Source: Harmothoe impar
Lineage: Eukaryota; Annelida; Polychaeta; Phyllodocida; Polynoidae
NCBI GenBank assembly: GCA_947462335.1
Contig: OX381707.1
Span: forward strand, 85,557,606 to 85,621,605
Length of the DNA: 64,000 nt
Reading direction: 5' to 3'
The notes under the pieces are model-generated. The model was not told the origin of the DNA and did no database searches. It worked only from the letters and a program-made list of their open reading frames with translations. This document shows positions 10,531 through 20,009 of the stretch, in pieces. How positions within the stretch are numbered: position 1 is the stretch's first letter; each line of letters starts with the position of its first letter. A program made the position numbers and the translations under genes.

Positions 10531-10907
10531 ACCGTTAATCCTTTATACAGCTAACGCGCGTTGAATTGCTGAACAGGGAAGTAAGTAGCTTAGCTCAAGA
10601 CAGTGGATCCCTCAAAAAAGAGGGGAAAGGGATCCAGCTGAAAACGTCATACCTTATGTCTTTTGTTTCTCTTTGTGAATGGCCGCCGGTCAGTCGGCGG
10701 CAGCAACCGCTTAATCCTTCATACAGCTAATGCGCGTTGAATTGCTGACCAGGGTGGTAAGTAGCTTAGCTCATGACAGTGGATCTCTCAAAAGGGGGGA
10801 AAGGGATCCAGCTGAAAACGTCATGCCTTATGTCTTTTGTTTCTCTTTGTGAATGGCCGCCGGCCAGCCGGCGGCAGCTGAACAGGGGCAGTAAGTAGCT
10901 TAGCTCT
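10531..10907. repeat. 175-bp tandem repeat, about 2.2 copies, with GC hairpins
   Basis: Copy 1 is at about 10531-10705 and copy 2 at about 10706-10875. A partial third copy (AGTAAGTAGCTTAGCTC) follows up to 10907. Each full copy holds GCGCGTTGAATTGCTGA, AGGGATCCAGCTGAAAACGT, and ends with an inverted repeat: GCCGCCGGTCAGTCGGCGGC at 10682-10701 and GCCGCCGGCCAGCCGGCGGC at 10856-10875. Confidence 0.9.
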
Positions 10908-10922
10908 AGAAGCGAGAAGGCG

Positions 10923-10930
10923 TATATAAG
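10923..10930 (+). promoter_or_regulatory. TATA box of the PC4-like gene
   Basis: TATATAAG lies 66 bases before the ATG at 10989, with a pyrimidine- and CA-rich stretch (ATTCACTCACTCAGTC) about 20-35 bases downstream that suits a transcription start. The ATG has a strong Kozak context, CACCACCATGA. Confidence 0.7.
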
Positions 10931-10988
10931 GGGCCTGGAAACCTCCATTCACTCACTCAGTCTTTTGCTGCTCTCTACAGTCACCACC

Positions 10989-11162
10989 ATGAGCAAAAGA
11001 CAACACCTAGCGCCGTCCAAGGATCTAAGCAAGTTCAAGAACAAGAAGACTACGCGGAACAGCGCTCGTTTAGCGTCAGTGCCTCCTCTTGCTACTGAAA
11101 ATGAGACTACCGCCGCATCCGCTTGGTCTTATCACCCTCCCGCTGTAGCGAGCGCTCGCAGC

Positions 11163-11212
<50 letters not shown>

Positions 11213-12605
11213 TAGTACTACTGGTAGTAGTCGTCGTGCTAGCGACGTTGTTACACTCGCGACGGTACACGTTGCTGCTAAGCGCGCTGCCGCTGCTACT
11301 GCCGCCCCGCCTGCTGCTGCTGCTGCTGCTGGTGATCCTCGTGCTGCGGCTGCTGCTGCTGCTGCTGCACCTGCTACTGCTGCGCCTGCTACTGCTGCGC
11401 CTGCTGAGGCTGCTGCGCCTGCTACTGTTGCGCCTGCTGCTGCTGCTGCTGCTGCTGCTTCTGCTGCACCTGCTGCTACCGCTACTACTACTGATGACAA
11501 CGCTCCTGGCACAGCGCAGTACTGGCAACCGGGTTTTTACCTCCCCACTACTGTTGCTGATTTTGATGACCTGCCGCACGTTGCACAGCCCCTCTCCACC
11601 ACTACATCGACCGACGCCCTCGACGCCGCTCGCGCTGAGAGTTACAGCTATTCGGACACTCAGCCCCTAAACCAAGAAGAAGAGGAGAGGAGGAGGAGGA
11701 GGAGGAGGAGCAGCAACAACAGGGTGAGACAGAGAACGACGCTGACGACGAGGCGTACGAAGAACCCGAAGGGAAAGGGGCGGACGGTACGTTTTTTTCG
11801 GCTCCCCTCTTCCACAGCTTTCGTCCTCACTTCCACTGGTAGCGCGTCCGGTCCGTGGCGACTGCCCTCACCGCCACCTTACGAGGGCGGCGGCGCTTCA
11901 TCTTCTACGGCTACACTCAGCACCGACGGCGTGTGGCTGCTCTGTTCCAACAACGAGGCCTCGGATACCACCAGCGCTGACGCTGCTCCTGTTATCGGTT
12001 CTGCTGCTGATTCAGCTCACGCTGATGGTGTTACTCTTCTTGCGGGTCTGAAACGTTCTAAGGTGAGTTCCAGAACAACAAGGCCTACTAAGAAGAGAAA
12101 AATACAAGAAAAAGAACGAGATGGACGAGAAGAAGCAGAGAAAACCTCCCGTCCTCTCGGGTTAGAGTTCTGCTTAGACGGGACTTTGACGCTGGAGATC
12201 TGGGAGGACGTGGCTAGACTGTCTAGGAGGCCGTGCTACACAAAAGACGGCCAGGTGAAAGAGGCGTCTCTGACCAGAAGCAAGCGAGTGCACTTCACTG
12301 CCGACGCGCTGCGCGAGCTAATAGCGCGCATCGCCGATATCCGCGCAGTGGTGCGCATACGCGACACAGCGTCCGCGCAAGGAAGACCTAATCACACCCC
12401 CTGGTTCGCAATGCTGGACGAGGAGGGCGAAGTGTACGCAGCTGTGAGCTACTACAGCGGTAAGAACCTCATCCACGTGCGCAAGTACGAAGGTCCTGAC
12501 AAAAAACCCACACAGCAGGGGGTGACGCTGTCCGCCAGAGCGCTCAAAGAGTTGGATGACAAAACAGAGATTATTCTCAAATTTCTCGGTATAGATTTGG
12601 AATGA
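10989..12605 (+). CDS. Low-complexity protein with two C-terminal PC4-like ssDNA-binding domains
   Basis: The chosen start is the ATG in a Kozak context at 10989; the frame is open to TGA at 12603-12605, about 538 residues. Residues about 55-75 are poly-Ser (AGT microsatellite), about 95-165 Ala/Pro/Thr-rich (GCT repeats), and about 215-250 rich in Glu and Arg. A basic patch (PTKKRKIQEKER, about 366-378) looks like a nuclear signal. The last 149 residues look like two PC4 (transcriptional coactivator p15) folds. The first is about 394-455 (GTLTLEIWEDV ... KRVHFTADALRELIARI). The second is about 476-531 (YYSGKNLIHVRKY ... KKPTQQGVTLSARALKEL). PC4-type proteins bind single-stranded DNA and act in transcription or replication. 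A role as the ssDNA-binding partner of the neighbouring polymerase is inferred from context. The C-terminal half is not repeat-derived and is probably the conserved part. Confidence 0.72.
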
Positions 12606-12684
12606 GAGACGCTCAACGCTCACGCGCGCACACACACAGCGTTTGACGTACGCTGTATGAGACAGACAGACTGATACACAGACA

Positions 12685-12758
12685 GCAGACAGATAGATAG
12701 ATAGACAGATAGATTGATAGATAGATAGACAGATAGATTGATAGATAGATAGATAGTT
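12685..12758. repeat. GATA/GACA tetranucleotide microsatellite
   Basis: Repeats of GATA interrupted by GACA and GATT fill the gap between the PC4-like gene and the polymerase start. No AATAAA is seen in this gap. Confidence 0.92.
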
Positions 12759-12793
12759 AGACGGCTAAGTAGTTGGTAACTGAGTGAAAAAAC

Positions 12794-15700
12794 ATGACGC
12801 AGTACGTATGCGAAAAGTGTTTCAAAATTTTTAAAAGACCGTACAACCACGAGAGACACGTAGAAAATTGTAGAGTAATACCTAAGTTTTGCCCTCTATG
12901 CGGCGAAGGCGATTGCCGAAAGATCGCCTGTTGACGCGAATCTCTGGACGGGGTGACCATCCCTCCGTGCATATGTGCTGTACCGAACGGGGAGGAAACG
13001 TTCACGGCGAATTGGCCTGCGATACAAACGGGCGTCAGGATGCACGGGACTCGCGTGAGTGTAACAAACTTCAGGCTACCAACCGGCGAGTTGAGTGACT
13101 CTGTAGATACTATGCGTCGCATTCACTTGACACAAAGATTCAGATACAAAGTGGGTTTCTCGGTAGGCTTACTCTTACAACACAGAGAAGACAAGAGCAA
13201 ACTGCGCTACTTTCACGCCTCCCAGAACAACGCAACTCTCATACAACTGCTCCCTACTATAACTAATTCAGAAACTTTGGAAGAGCTCCTCTCAAAGATG
13301 GAAAACACCGTCGCTTGCGAGGAAGTACGGAAACTTTGCGAGGCTGACACCAAGTGGCACATTCTTTTTCCTACCAATTTAAACATTTGCGTTTACATGG
13401 GACCGGGGGAATTTCCCATAGGCCGTAGGATCACTCAGGTCGGTCGAGTTGGAAAGAGAAGCGGCGTGTTAGATTTTCCCAACAAGGACAACCTCTGCAT
13501 CTTTCGCTGCATTTCCTTTCACTTATACAACACCAGCAAGCGCGCTTCAGATTTGTTACGTCAGTTCTGTCCCGCTGCCACACCTGAATCCTTTCCGGGT
13601 TTGAACATCCGCGACTTACCCGCTTTAGAGAACTTGTTTGACGTACAAATAGCGGTTTACACCGCGTCGCGTCAGGTGCCGGGGCGGAAGTTGAGAAGAC
13701 GCGTTACTCTGATCAGACCGCCTTCCAGAACTCTGGCCGCCCGAGGTAAAGTCAACCTACACCTGACGGTGAAAGGTGGTTTGCATGTCTCTCTCGTCAC
13801 GGACTTCAACGCGTACGCGGGCATATACGAATGTTGCAAGTGTAAGGCTGCGTTCACCACCGAGTTCTTGCTGAAGAGACACAGGAACCAGCTTTCCTCT
13901 TGCCGACAAGTCAAGTTGCTCTATGTAGGTGGCATCTACCAAAATTTGAGAACGATTTTCGAAGCGCTAGCAGACTTCTCCATTTTTCGCCCGACGGACA
14001 TTCCGGAATCTACCCTTACAAGATCACCTTCGATTTCGAGGCTTTCTTCAGACCGTGCAGAGAACCGTCGACGGAACACGTGTCCCTGCTGTGGGATCAC
14101 GTCCCTTTGTCGGCTAGCGTCGCATCCGACTTTCCGGGTCGGGAGGGGCCCGTCTGCTTCGTCAGAGAATCCGACGCAGATTCCGACCCCTTGATGGACC
14201 GAGTTTTAAATCACATAAACGAGAACGCCAAAGTCATAGGGGAAGCTGTGCTAGAACTTTACCGACCAACGTTAGCGAAGTTAGATGCGGCGATAGGTGA
14301 AGCTCTCCTGCTGGAGGAGGCGACATTCACCCCTTCTCCAGGCGGCTTCGCTGCGGCTCAGACCAGACACCCGTTAGTTCAACTGAAGAAGCGTCTTCTG
14401 AGATACATCCGTCAAGCTCCAGTCGTGGGCTTCAACTCGGGGCGTTACGACTTGAACCTGATCAAAATACGCCTTCACTCGTTCTTTGCCTCCGGAGACC
14501 GAAGAAACCAAGAATTCAGCGTCATAAAGAGAAGCAATCAATACTTGGCGGTTTACACACAGCACACGGTTTTCTTGGACGTAGTCAACTTTTTGGCACC
14601 CGGTTACAACTACGCGACCTATTTGCGAGCTTTCACCAGGAACGAAGAGAAAGGTCACTTTCCTTACAAATGGATGACGTCTACCAGGAAACTGGCAAAC
14701 AGAACACTGCCACCGAGATTGGCTTTTGACAGCGAACTGACAGGCGTCAAAATGTCCGAATCCGACTACGCCGCATGTCAGAAAGTTTGGTCCGACGAGA
14801 AGATGCAAACTATGGAAGATTACTTGATCCACTACAACAACAAAGACGTCAAACCTTTCATAGAAGCTCTGAAAAATCATGCTAAATTTTTCCAAGATCG
14901 CGGCATTGTAATGTTGAAAGACTGAGTTTCTCTCGCCGGTTTGACTTTACGATTCCTCTTCCAAAACCTAGAAGACGCGTTCACAACGTTCCCCCAGTTC
15001 GACGCCGTCCTCCACGCTCTGATCAAAGAAAATCTAGTTGGCGGTCCTTCCATCATCTTCCATAGATTTCACGAGAAGGGCACCACGCGGATAAGGGAGC
15101 ACAAGTACGGCGAAGAAGCGAGACCGTGCCAACACATCCTAGGACTAGACGCTAACTCTCTGTACTTGCGCTGCATGAGCGAAGCGCACTGCACGGGCTA
15201 TTACGCGGTGAGACGACCTGAGACCGAGTTCAAGCCCGAAATTAGGCAAAGAAACTCTCACAGCGCTTTGGAGTGGTTACGCTTCGTAGAGCACGACCGC
15301 GACGTGAAACTGCGCCACGCTTTGAACGGCGGCGAGATGGTTGTAGGCTGTCGGAGACACCGACAGTCTTTACATGGCTCTCAGCGGTGACACGTTGGAT
15401 GACCTAGTCAAACCTCGCCTGAGAGAGACGTACTTCAGAGAGAAACGAAAGTGGATTCCGACAGCGGTGTGCGACGATCACTTAGAGCTATTCGTGAAGA
15501 CAAAAACGGAAAGAGTGCGAGAATGGTGTCCGCCGCCCGGCGGATGTTGTGAGAGACGGTACCTTCACGATCTGAGAACTTCGGGGCTTATGAAAGCGGA
15601 GTGGGATGGTGACGGGATCCTAAGTCTCGACCCTAAGACTTACATTTGCTACGATCGAGTCAGCGGCATCGGTGAAAGAAAATCCAAAAAATGGAGTGCA

Positions 15701-15913
15701 AAAGGCGTACAGAAGAAACAAAACCCTAAGGAACCAGACGACTTCTTGGATGTTCTTCGCCAACGAAAAACTCTCATTGCTGTAAATAGAAATTTCAAAG
15801 TGGTGCGAAACAAAATGGTCACCTACACCATAGAGAAAGACGGCGTGCGTTACTTGTATTATAAGCGTCGCGTGCATTCTGACGGTGTGACAACGAGTCC
15901 TTTAGAGATATGA
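12794..15913 (+). pseudogene. Family-B DNA polymerase (Polinton/viral type), disrupted
   Basis: The first ATG, 12794, starts a C2H2-like finger (CEKCFKIF...HERHVENC). The frame is then broken in four places: TGA at 12932-12934; a frame change at about 13975-14010; TGA at 14923-14925; and a deletion plus frame change at about 15335-15350. Recognisable parts in order are a Cys-rich start; a region with DNLCIFRCISFHL (weakly like an OTU-type Cys loop) and PALENLFDVQIAVY; a second finger (CCKCKAAF...HRNQLSSC, about 13830-13905); exonuclease motifs Exo I FDFEAFF, Exo II NSGRYDLNLIK and Exo III YNNKD; polymerase motif A LDANSLYL (about 15147); then motif C GDTDSLYM (about 15350). Motif B and the rest of the palm and fingers between A and C are missing. 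The family normally copies linear virus-like DNA, probably by protein priming. This copy cannot be active. It ends about 100 bases before the right TIR. Confidence 0.88.
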
Positions 15914-15993
15914 AAAAAAAAAATAAGCGTGTTATTGCTTGATTGAGTGCATCTTTTCAAAAATAGAGTGTTTATCAAGATTGAAAAAAAAGA

Positions 15994-16007
15994 AATAAAA
16001 AAATAAA
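15994..16007 (+). terminator. Poly(A) signals after the polymerase
   Basis: Two AATAAA hexamers (15994-15999 and 16002-16007) lie about 80-95 bases after the polymerase stop and just outside the inner TIR edge, so a plus-strand transcript would end at the TIR. Confidence 0.6.
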
Positions 16008-16150
16008 ATAAATTATTGTTGTGTTTTTATTTTCATACGTCTTCTTTTACTAGTAAGTCGCGCAGTCTCTTAAAGCGTCACTCATGTGACGACGTCGCTT
16101 CCAGTCACGTGATCCTAAAGACCCTCACTTCCTAAACAAAAAAAAAATGA

Positions 16151-16192
16151 AGAGACACGCTTCTTCCTCTCGAGAGGAAGAAGCGTGTCTCT
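16151..16192. repeat. Perfect 42-bp palindrome in the right TIR
   Basis: Identical to the palindrome at 3191-3232. Both copies are perfect, while the sequence just inside them has diverged. Confidence 0.95.
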
Positions 16193-16606
16193 CGATTAAA
16201 ATCTTTTCTTTTCTTTTTTTCTTAAAAGAGACAAACGCCCCTTAGACTCCCCATGCATCTTAAAGGGGCCCCCCTACCCCCCCTCCCCTCCCCTCCCCTC
16301 CCCTCCCCTCCCCCCTTATACACTCTAAAGAACGCTTCTACCTAGTTCAATAAGTCACTTCCAGTCGCTCGTAAAACAATAAAAATTAAAAAAAACAACT
16401 TATATCGTGGTGTTTTTTATTGGTTTACCGAAAAAAATAAGAGACTCTCCTCCTCCTCCTTCTCCTCCTCCTCTCCTTCTCCTCCTCCTCCTCCTCCTCT
16501 CCTTATCCTCCTCCTCCTCCTCCTCCTCCTCCTCCTCCAAAAAAAAATATATATCACATTTTAAAGCGCGTGACCCCTTCAAGACGCTCATCTTTTCATT
16601 AAGTCG

Positions 16607-16883
16607 AGTGACGTCACTTCCGGTCACGTGACTCATCAGGTCACTTCCGGTCACGTGATCCTAAATTAGGTCATATGACGTCACTTCCGGTCCCCTAAGT
16701 AGGTCATATGACGTCACTTCCGGTCCATAAGTAGGTCATATGACGTCACTTCCGGTCACGTGACCAAATGGCGGCCTCTGATTGGCTAACTAGGTCACGT
16801 GACGTCACCACTTATCCCCTAAGTAGGTCACTTCCGGTCACGTGACCAAATGGAGGCCTCTGATTGGCTGCATGTCGATTGAG
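16607..16883. promoter_or_regulatory. Promoter-motif cluster in the right TIR
   Basis: Inverted counterpart of 2251-2596: repeated ACTTCCGG (ETS type), CACGTG, TGACGTCA, ATGGCGGC (YY1 type, about 16768) and CTGATTGGCT (NF-Y type, two copies). On this arm the array points toward the GPCR exon side of the locus. Confidence 0.6.
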
Positions 16884-16933
16884 TAATAAACAGTAGTTAA
16901 CCATAGTCCCGTTCTGATACATACTATACTACT

Positions 16934-19900
16934 AACATGTATAAGGACAAAGAAATAGGGAATAGGGGAGCCACATTAAGTAAACAAAGTCAGAAAAAAA
17001 CAGAAATACAATCACTGGCTCCTACTCTAGGTCCATTTTTAGTGCCCTCTTATAAATTAATTGCTTCCTGGGAATCGTAAAAAACTATTCATTGTTTGAT
17101 GAAATCACCTTTCTATTCATGTATGCAACGTTTTTAGAGCTTCCAGTGGACGCCCACACAATATCAAGACTCCTGGGGTAAATGTGTACATCACTCACTC
17201 AATGGTACAAGTGGGGAGCATTGGAATAAAGAAGAGACAATTTTCATAGGTTCTATGATAACACTGTTAGTTCAGGGTAATTACAGGAGGAAACATGAAG
17301 GCTTTTTATTGTTTAAAAGAATTACCTCTCTATTCATGTCGGCAAAACCTGTCATGGCCACTGGGGCTCCTTAAAGCTGAACACTCTACAGGTACTACCA
17401 TGGTAAGTGTGTGCATTGCATAATCAATGTACGAAGTGGGTTCTTTTTTAAAATGTGCAGCATAGGTTGAGAAGAATAAGGAATCTCTAAGCATTATTTT
17501 GAGGTTACTCGCTCATTCAAGATCAAAAGTTCAGCTCTTGGTATGTCTAAAGATGCTGCTTTCTGTGTTAGAATGCTAATTGCTTTATTGTCTGAGTCCA
17601 CTCAAACATCAAGGATACCCTAGAAGGTCAATGCAATCCAGATTGGTCTGTATGATGCATTCGCAAAAATTTGAAAAACTCACTTGCGAGAGCTACATTC
17701 ATACATAATGATAACAAAGGGTGAATTTGTGCTATTAATGATTTCATTTACTTAGATATATGCCTCTCTCTATTTTACCCCACCCTCCATGACTGTATCT
17801 GAAGGTCTCCCTGTCACCTTGATATAACTAGTACACCTGACCTCTTCCATGTGGACTGGTTATCTTTGAAATCTACGGCTTCATACTAAGGTCCCTGGTA
17901 AGATGACTCAGACAGAAAGGGGTTACCTGTCGCCAGTCTGTCTCAGGTAGCTTTGTGATATACTACGAGGAACTTTGGCCGTTTTATCAAGCATGCAATC
18001 AAAGTAAGCACTGGTTTTAATTCTACATTGCCTGACTACATGAAATAAGATATCCTCCTTTTGGCCGCACCGAACATGCACAGAATTGACACATACCTTG
18101 CACAATTTCAGGACAGTGGTAGGCATTAGAAGACCTAAATGTCTTACTCTATTGAGGACAGGGCAGCGCATGTCTGTAGTACAGTGCCAAAGAACACATA
18201 ATACAATTCTAAAATGTACTTTATATAATCTCCCACATGTATTCATAGTACTGTTTCATGTTTGTGCAAAGTCTTTAAAAAGGATCAGAAGGCGATAAGC
18301 ATCTGGTAATATGCTCTAGAGCTTTGATATTCATCCATGCTGGGAGCTAGGATGTGCTGTTTTTGTTGTGAGACTGGATGGTCGTACTGCCATATTGGAG
18401 ACTCAGACTTCAGATAGATGACGCATTGAATCCTTCTTAGCTTGAATCCAGCTTGGTAATACTTGATACAGGTTTAAACCACTACATGTATACAATTTCT
18501 ACCAATTCAAATCAGTCAATAGGTGTCAAAGAACTTACCCTCACTATTTGGATCAGCCGGAAATGTTGTCAATATGGCTGCATATTGTTGCATATAGTCT
18601 CTATTGGTATTTGATTTATGTGAGTGCAAATTTGTTTAAATCGTGTAGAGACCTGTGTTAAGGCAAAATCTTTTAATCCTATGTGAATTTTAGTGAGGGA
18701 TTCAGCTAAGACGGCTTCAGTGTAAGTAAAAAAGGTTAGGGCTCTCTAATCTGTTTACTTAGATCATGTGAACTAAACAAATATTCTATCAGAATTAGGT
18801 TAGGTAGTACAAAATCGTTGACAAAATGATGTACAACCAGGACTTTAAACAGGACTGTGATGTGCCAAAAGAACGGACATCAAATGCTGGATCATTCATC
18901 AAACTTTAACCTTTGTTTGAATCACTTTGCTTTTGGGACCCCAAGGTTCATTGTTTATTTGATGTTGCCATGTACCAATTGTTGTCACTGGCAGAAGGCT
19001 TTTAATGCGACACTTATGAGATACTTTCTAATCCTGCATTGATATATCCCACAACCAATGTCAAAGTGCTTATATGTATTATGGAAAAAGCCTGTAACCA
19101 CGGGAGCGGACAGAGAAATACAATTTCTGGCTCCATAATGAAGTTAGCACAAACATCTAGAAACCCCTATCTAGGAGATATAATACAATAAATGCATCTA
19201 AATTGGAATGGAAATTAACGTCCGTGACTGCTCTACAATGGTCCGGTGCTTTATAACATGATCTGATTACCCAGAAAGCACTAGCTTAAAGGTCCCCCCA
19301 AGCTATAATAGTATGAGACATGGGTGGTACTTGAGGAAAATCAGGAAGTAACTCAACTCAGTTAAGTCTAAGAAGATGACTAGGATTTTACTCTGAACTA
19401 GGTTATTTGACTCATTTTGACGCGACTTTGACCTTCAGGGAGCTGGCTCTTTAGAATATGACAGATTGAGGCTCAGACCCAGCAGTAATAATATGTGAGA
19501 TTATATTGAGGTTAATATGAGAATTGGTATTTGTGTTACATTATTTGAATGACTGATTTGCAATCTGTATGTAATTTCCCTTTATATGGTACCAGAGAAA
19601 CAGGTTATATATATTCCAAATACTTATTGGTGGTTCGCTCATAGTGCATTGATGCACTAGCCGCTTTTTATCAGGTAGTGCATTAATGCATTACCTGATC
19701 TACCTTAGATCTCTGAGAAAAGGCAGTCATGTGGTATCATTTCGCAATCTATAGATTCAACATGGAATTCAACCTTCAACCTTAGTAAGCGGATTGTTAT
19801 GACATCTTGATTTGCATTGGGGTGCTGATATCTCATTTAGGATGTCAACTATAGTCTACTGATCATATAATGGTAGTACAATTTATGTTTATGATATTGC

Positions 19901-20009
19901 ATTAGATTCGGCTATTTGACCTTGTTTCATGCCATTTTGACGTTCACCGAGGTCATCCACCAATATAGCATGTATACCCAATATCTGCATAAATGATATC
20001 CCATAGTTT
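16934..20009. repeat. Segmental duplication, copy 1, middle part (non-coding)
   Basis: No gene is seen. It resumes host sequence after the Polinton-like element, beginning with the target duplication AACATG. Related stretches are 33515-35070, 43010-45170 and 54200-56960. A shared landmark is the phrase around TTTGGCCGCACC (about 18060, 34475 and 43940). The order of pieces differs in the later copies. Confidence 0.8.

Larger units (their letters stand above)
9882..10988. promoter_or_regulatory. Divergent control region of the Polinton-like element
   Basis: No gene is seen between the two divergent start codons. It holds a GGC/GGT trinucleotide run at about 9956-10008, polypyrimidine-rich stretches, a 175-bp tandem repeat (10531-10907), two GC hairpins and a TATA box. 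The central position, tandem repeats and hairpins would also fit a replication-related site, but there is no direct evidence for that. Confidence 0.55.
2190..16933 (+). mobile_element. Polinton/Maverick-like element with nested LINE
   Basis: The ends are inverted: the left end reads AGTAGTATAGTATGTATC, and the right end is its reverse complement with one mismatch nearby. The flanks are AACATG at 2184-2189 and AACATG at 16934-16939, a 6-bp target duplication. Paralogous host DNA near 42998-43015 and 54190-54200 reads straight across the site without the element. Six-base duplications, TIRs of hundreds of bases, termini starting with AG and a PolB gene are the hallmarks of Polintons. Removing the nested LINE (3366-9182) leaves about 8.9 kb. 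The gene order is death-domain protein (minus), PC4-like protein (plus), PolB pseudogene (plus). No retroviral-type integrase, FtsK-like ATPase, protease or capsid genes are present, so this looks like a reduced, non-autonomous derivative of a Polinton or adintovirus-like lineage. The family assignment is an inference from the structure plus PolB. Confidence 0.85.
16015..16933 (-). repeat. Right terminal inverted repeat
   Basis: Reverse complement of 2190-3365 plus 9190-9203, 919 bases. It contains, from the inside out, the diverged inner zone, the palindrome, the C-rich tract, CTC microsatellites and the promoter-motif array. It lacks the 140-base expansion seen in the left arm and preserves the uninterrupted sequence at the LINE insertion point. 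Confidence 0.9.

Noticed and set aside
11076..11670. Overlapping frames on both strands across the Ser/Ala tracts
   Set aside because: They are shadows of the AGT and GCT repeats in the PC4-like gene. Only the frame that starts at 10989 continues into a non-repetitive conserved domain.
12932..14925. TGA recoding as an explanation for the two in-frame TGA codons in the polymerase
   Set aside because: The same gene also has two frame changes and lacks its catalytic core, so ordinary decay is the simpler explanation.
2190..16933. Assignment of the element to herpes-like Teratorn or to Helitron-type transposons
   Set aside because: Long TIRs with a 6-bp duplication and a protein-primed-type PolB fit Polintons; no Rep/helicase, herpes-type or piggyBac transposase genes are present.
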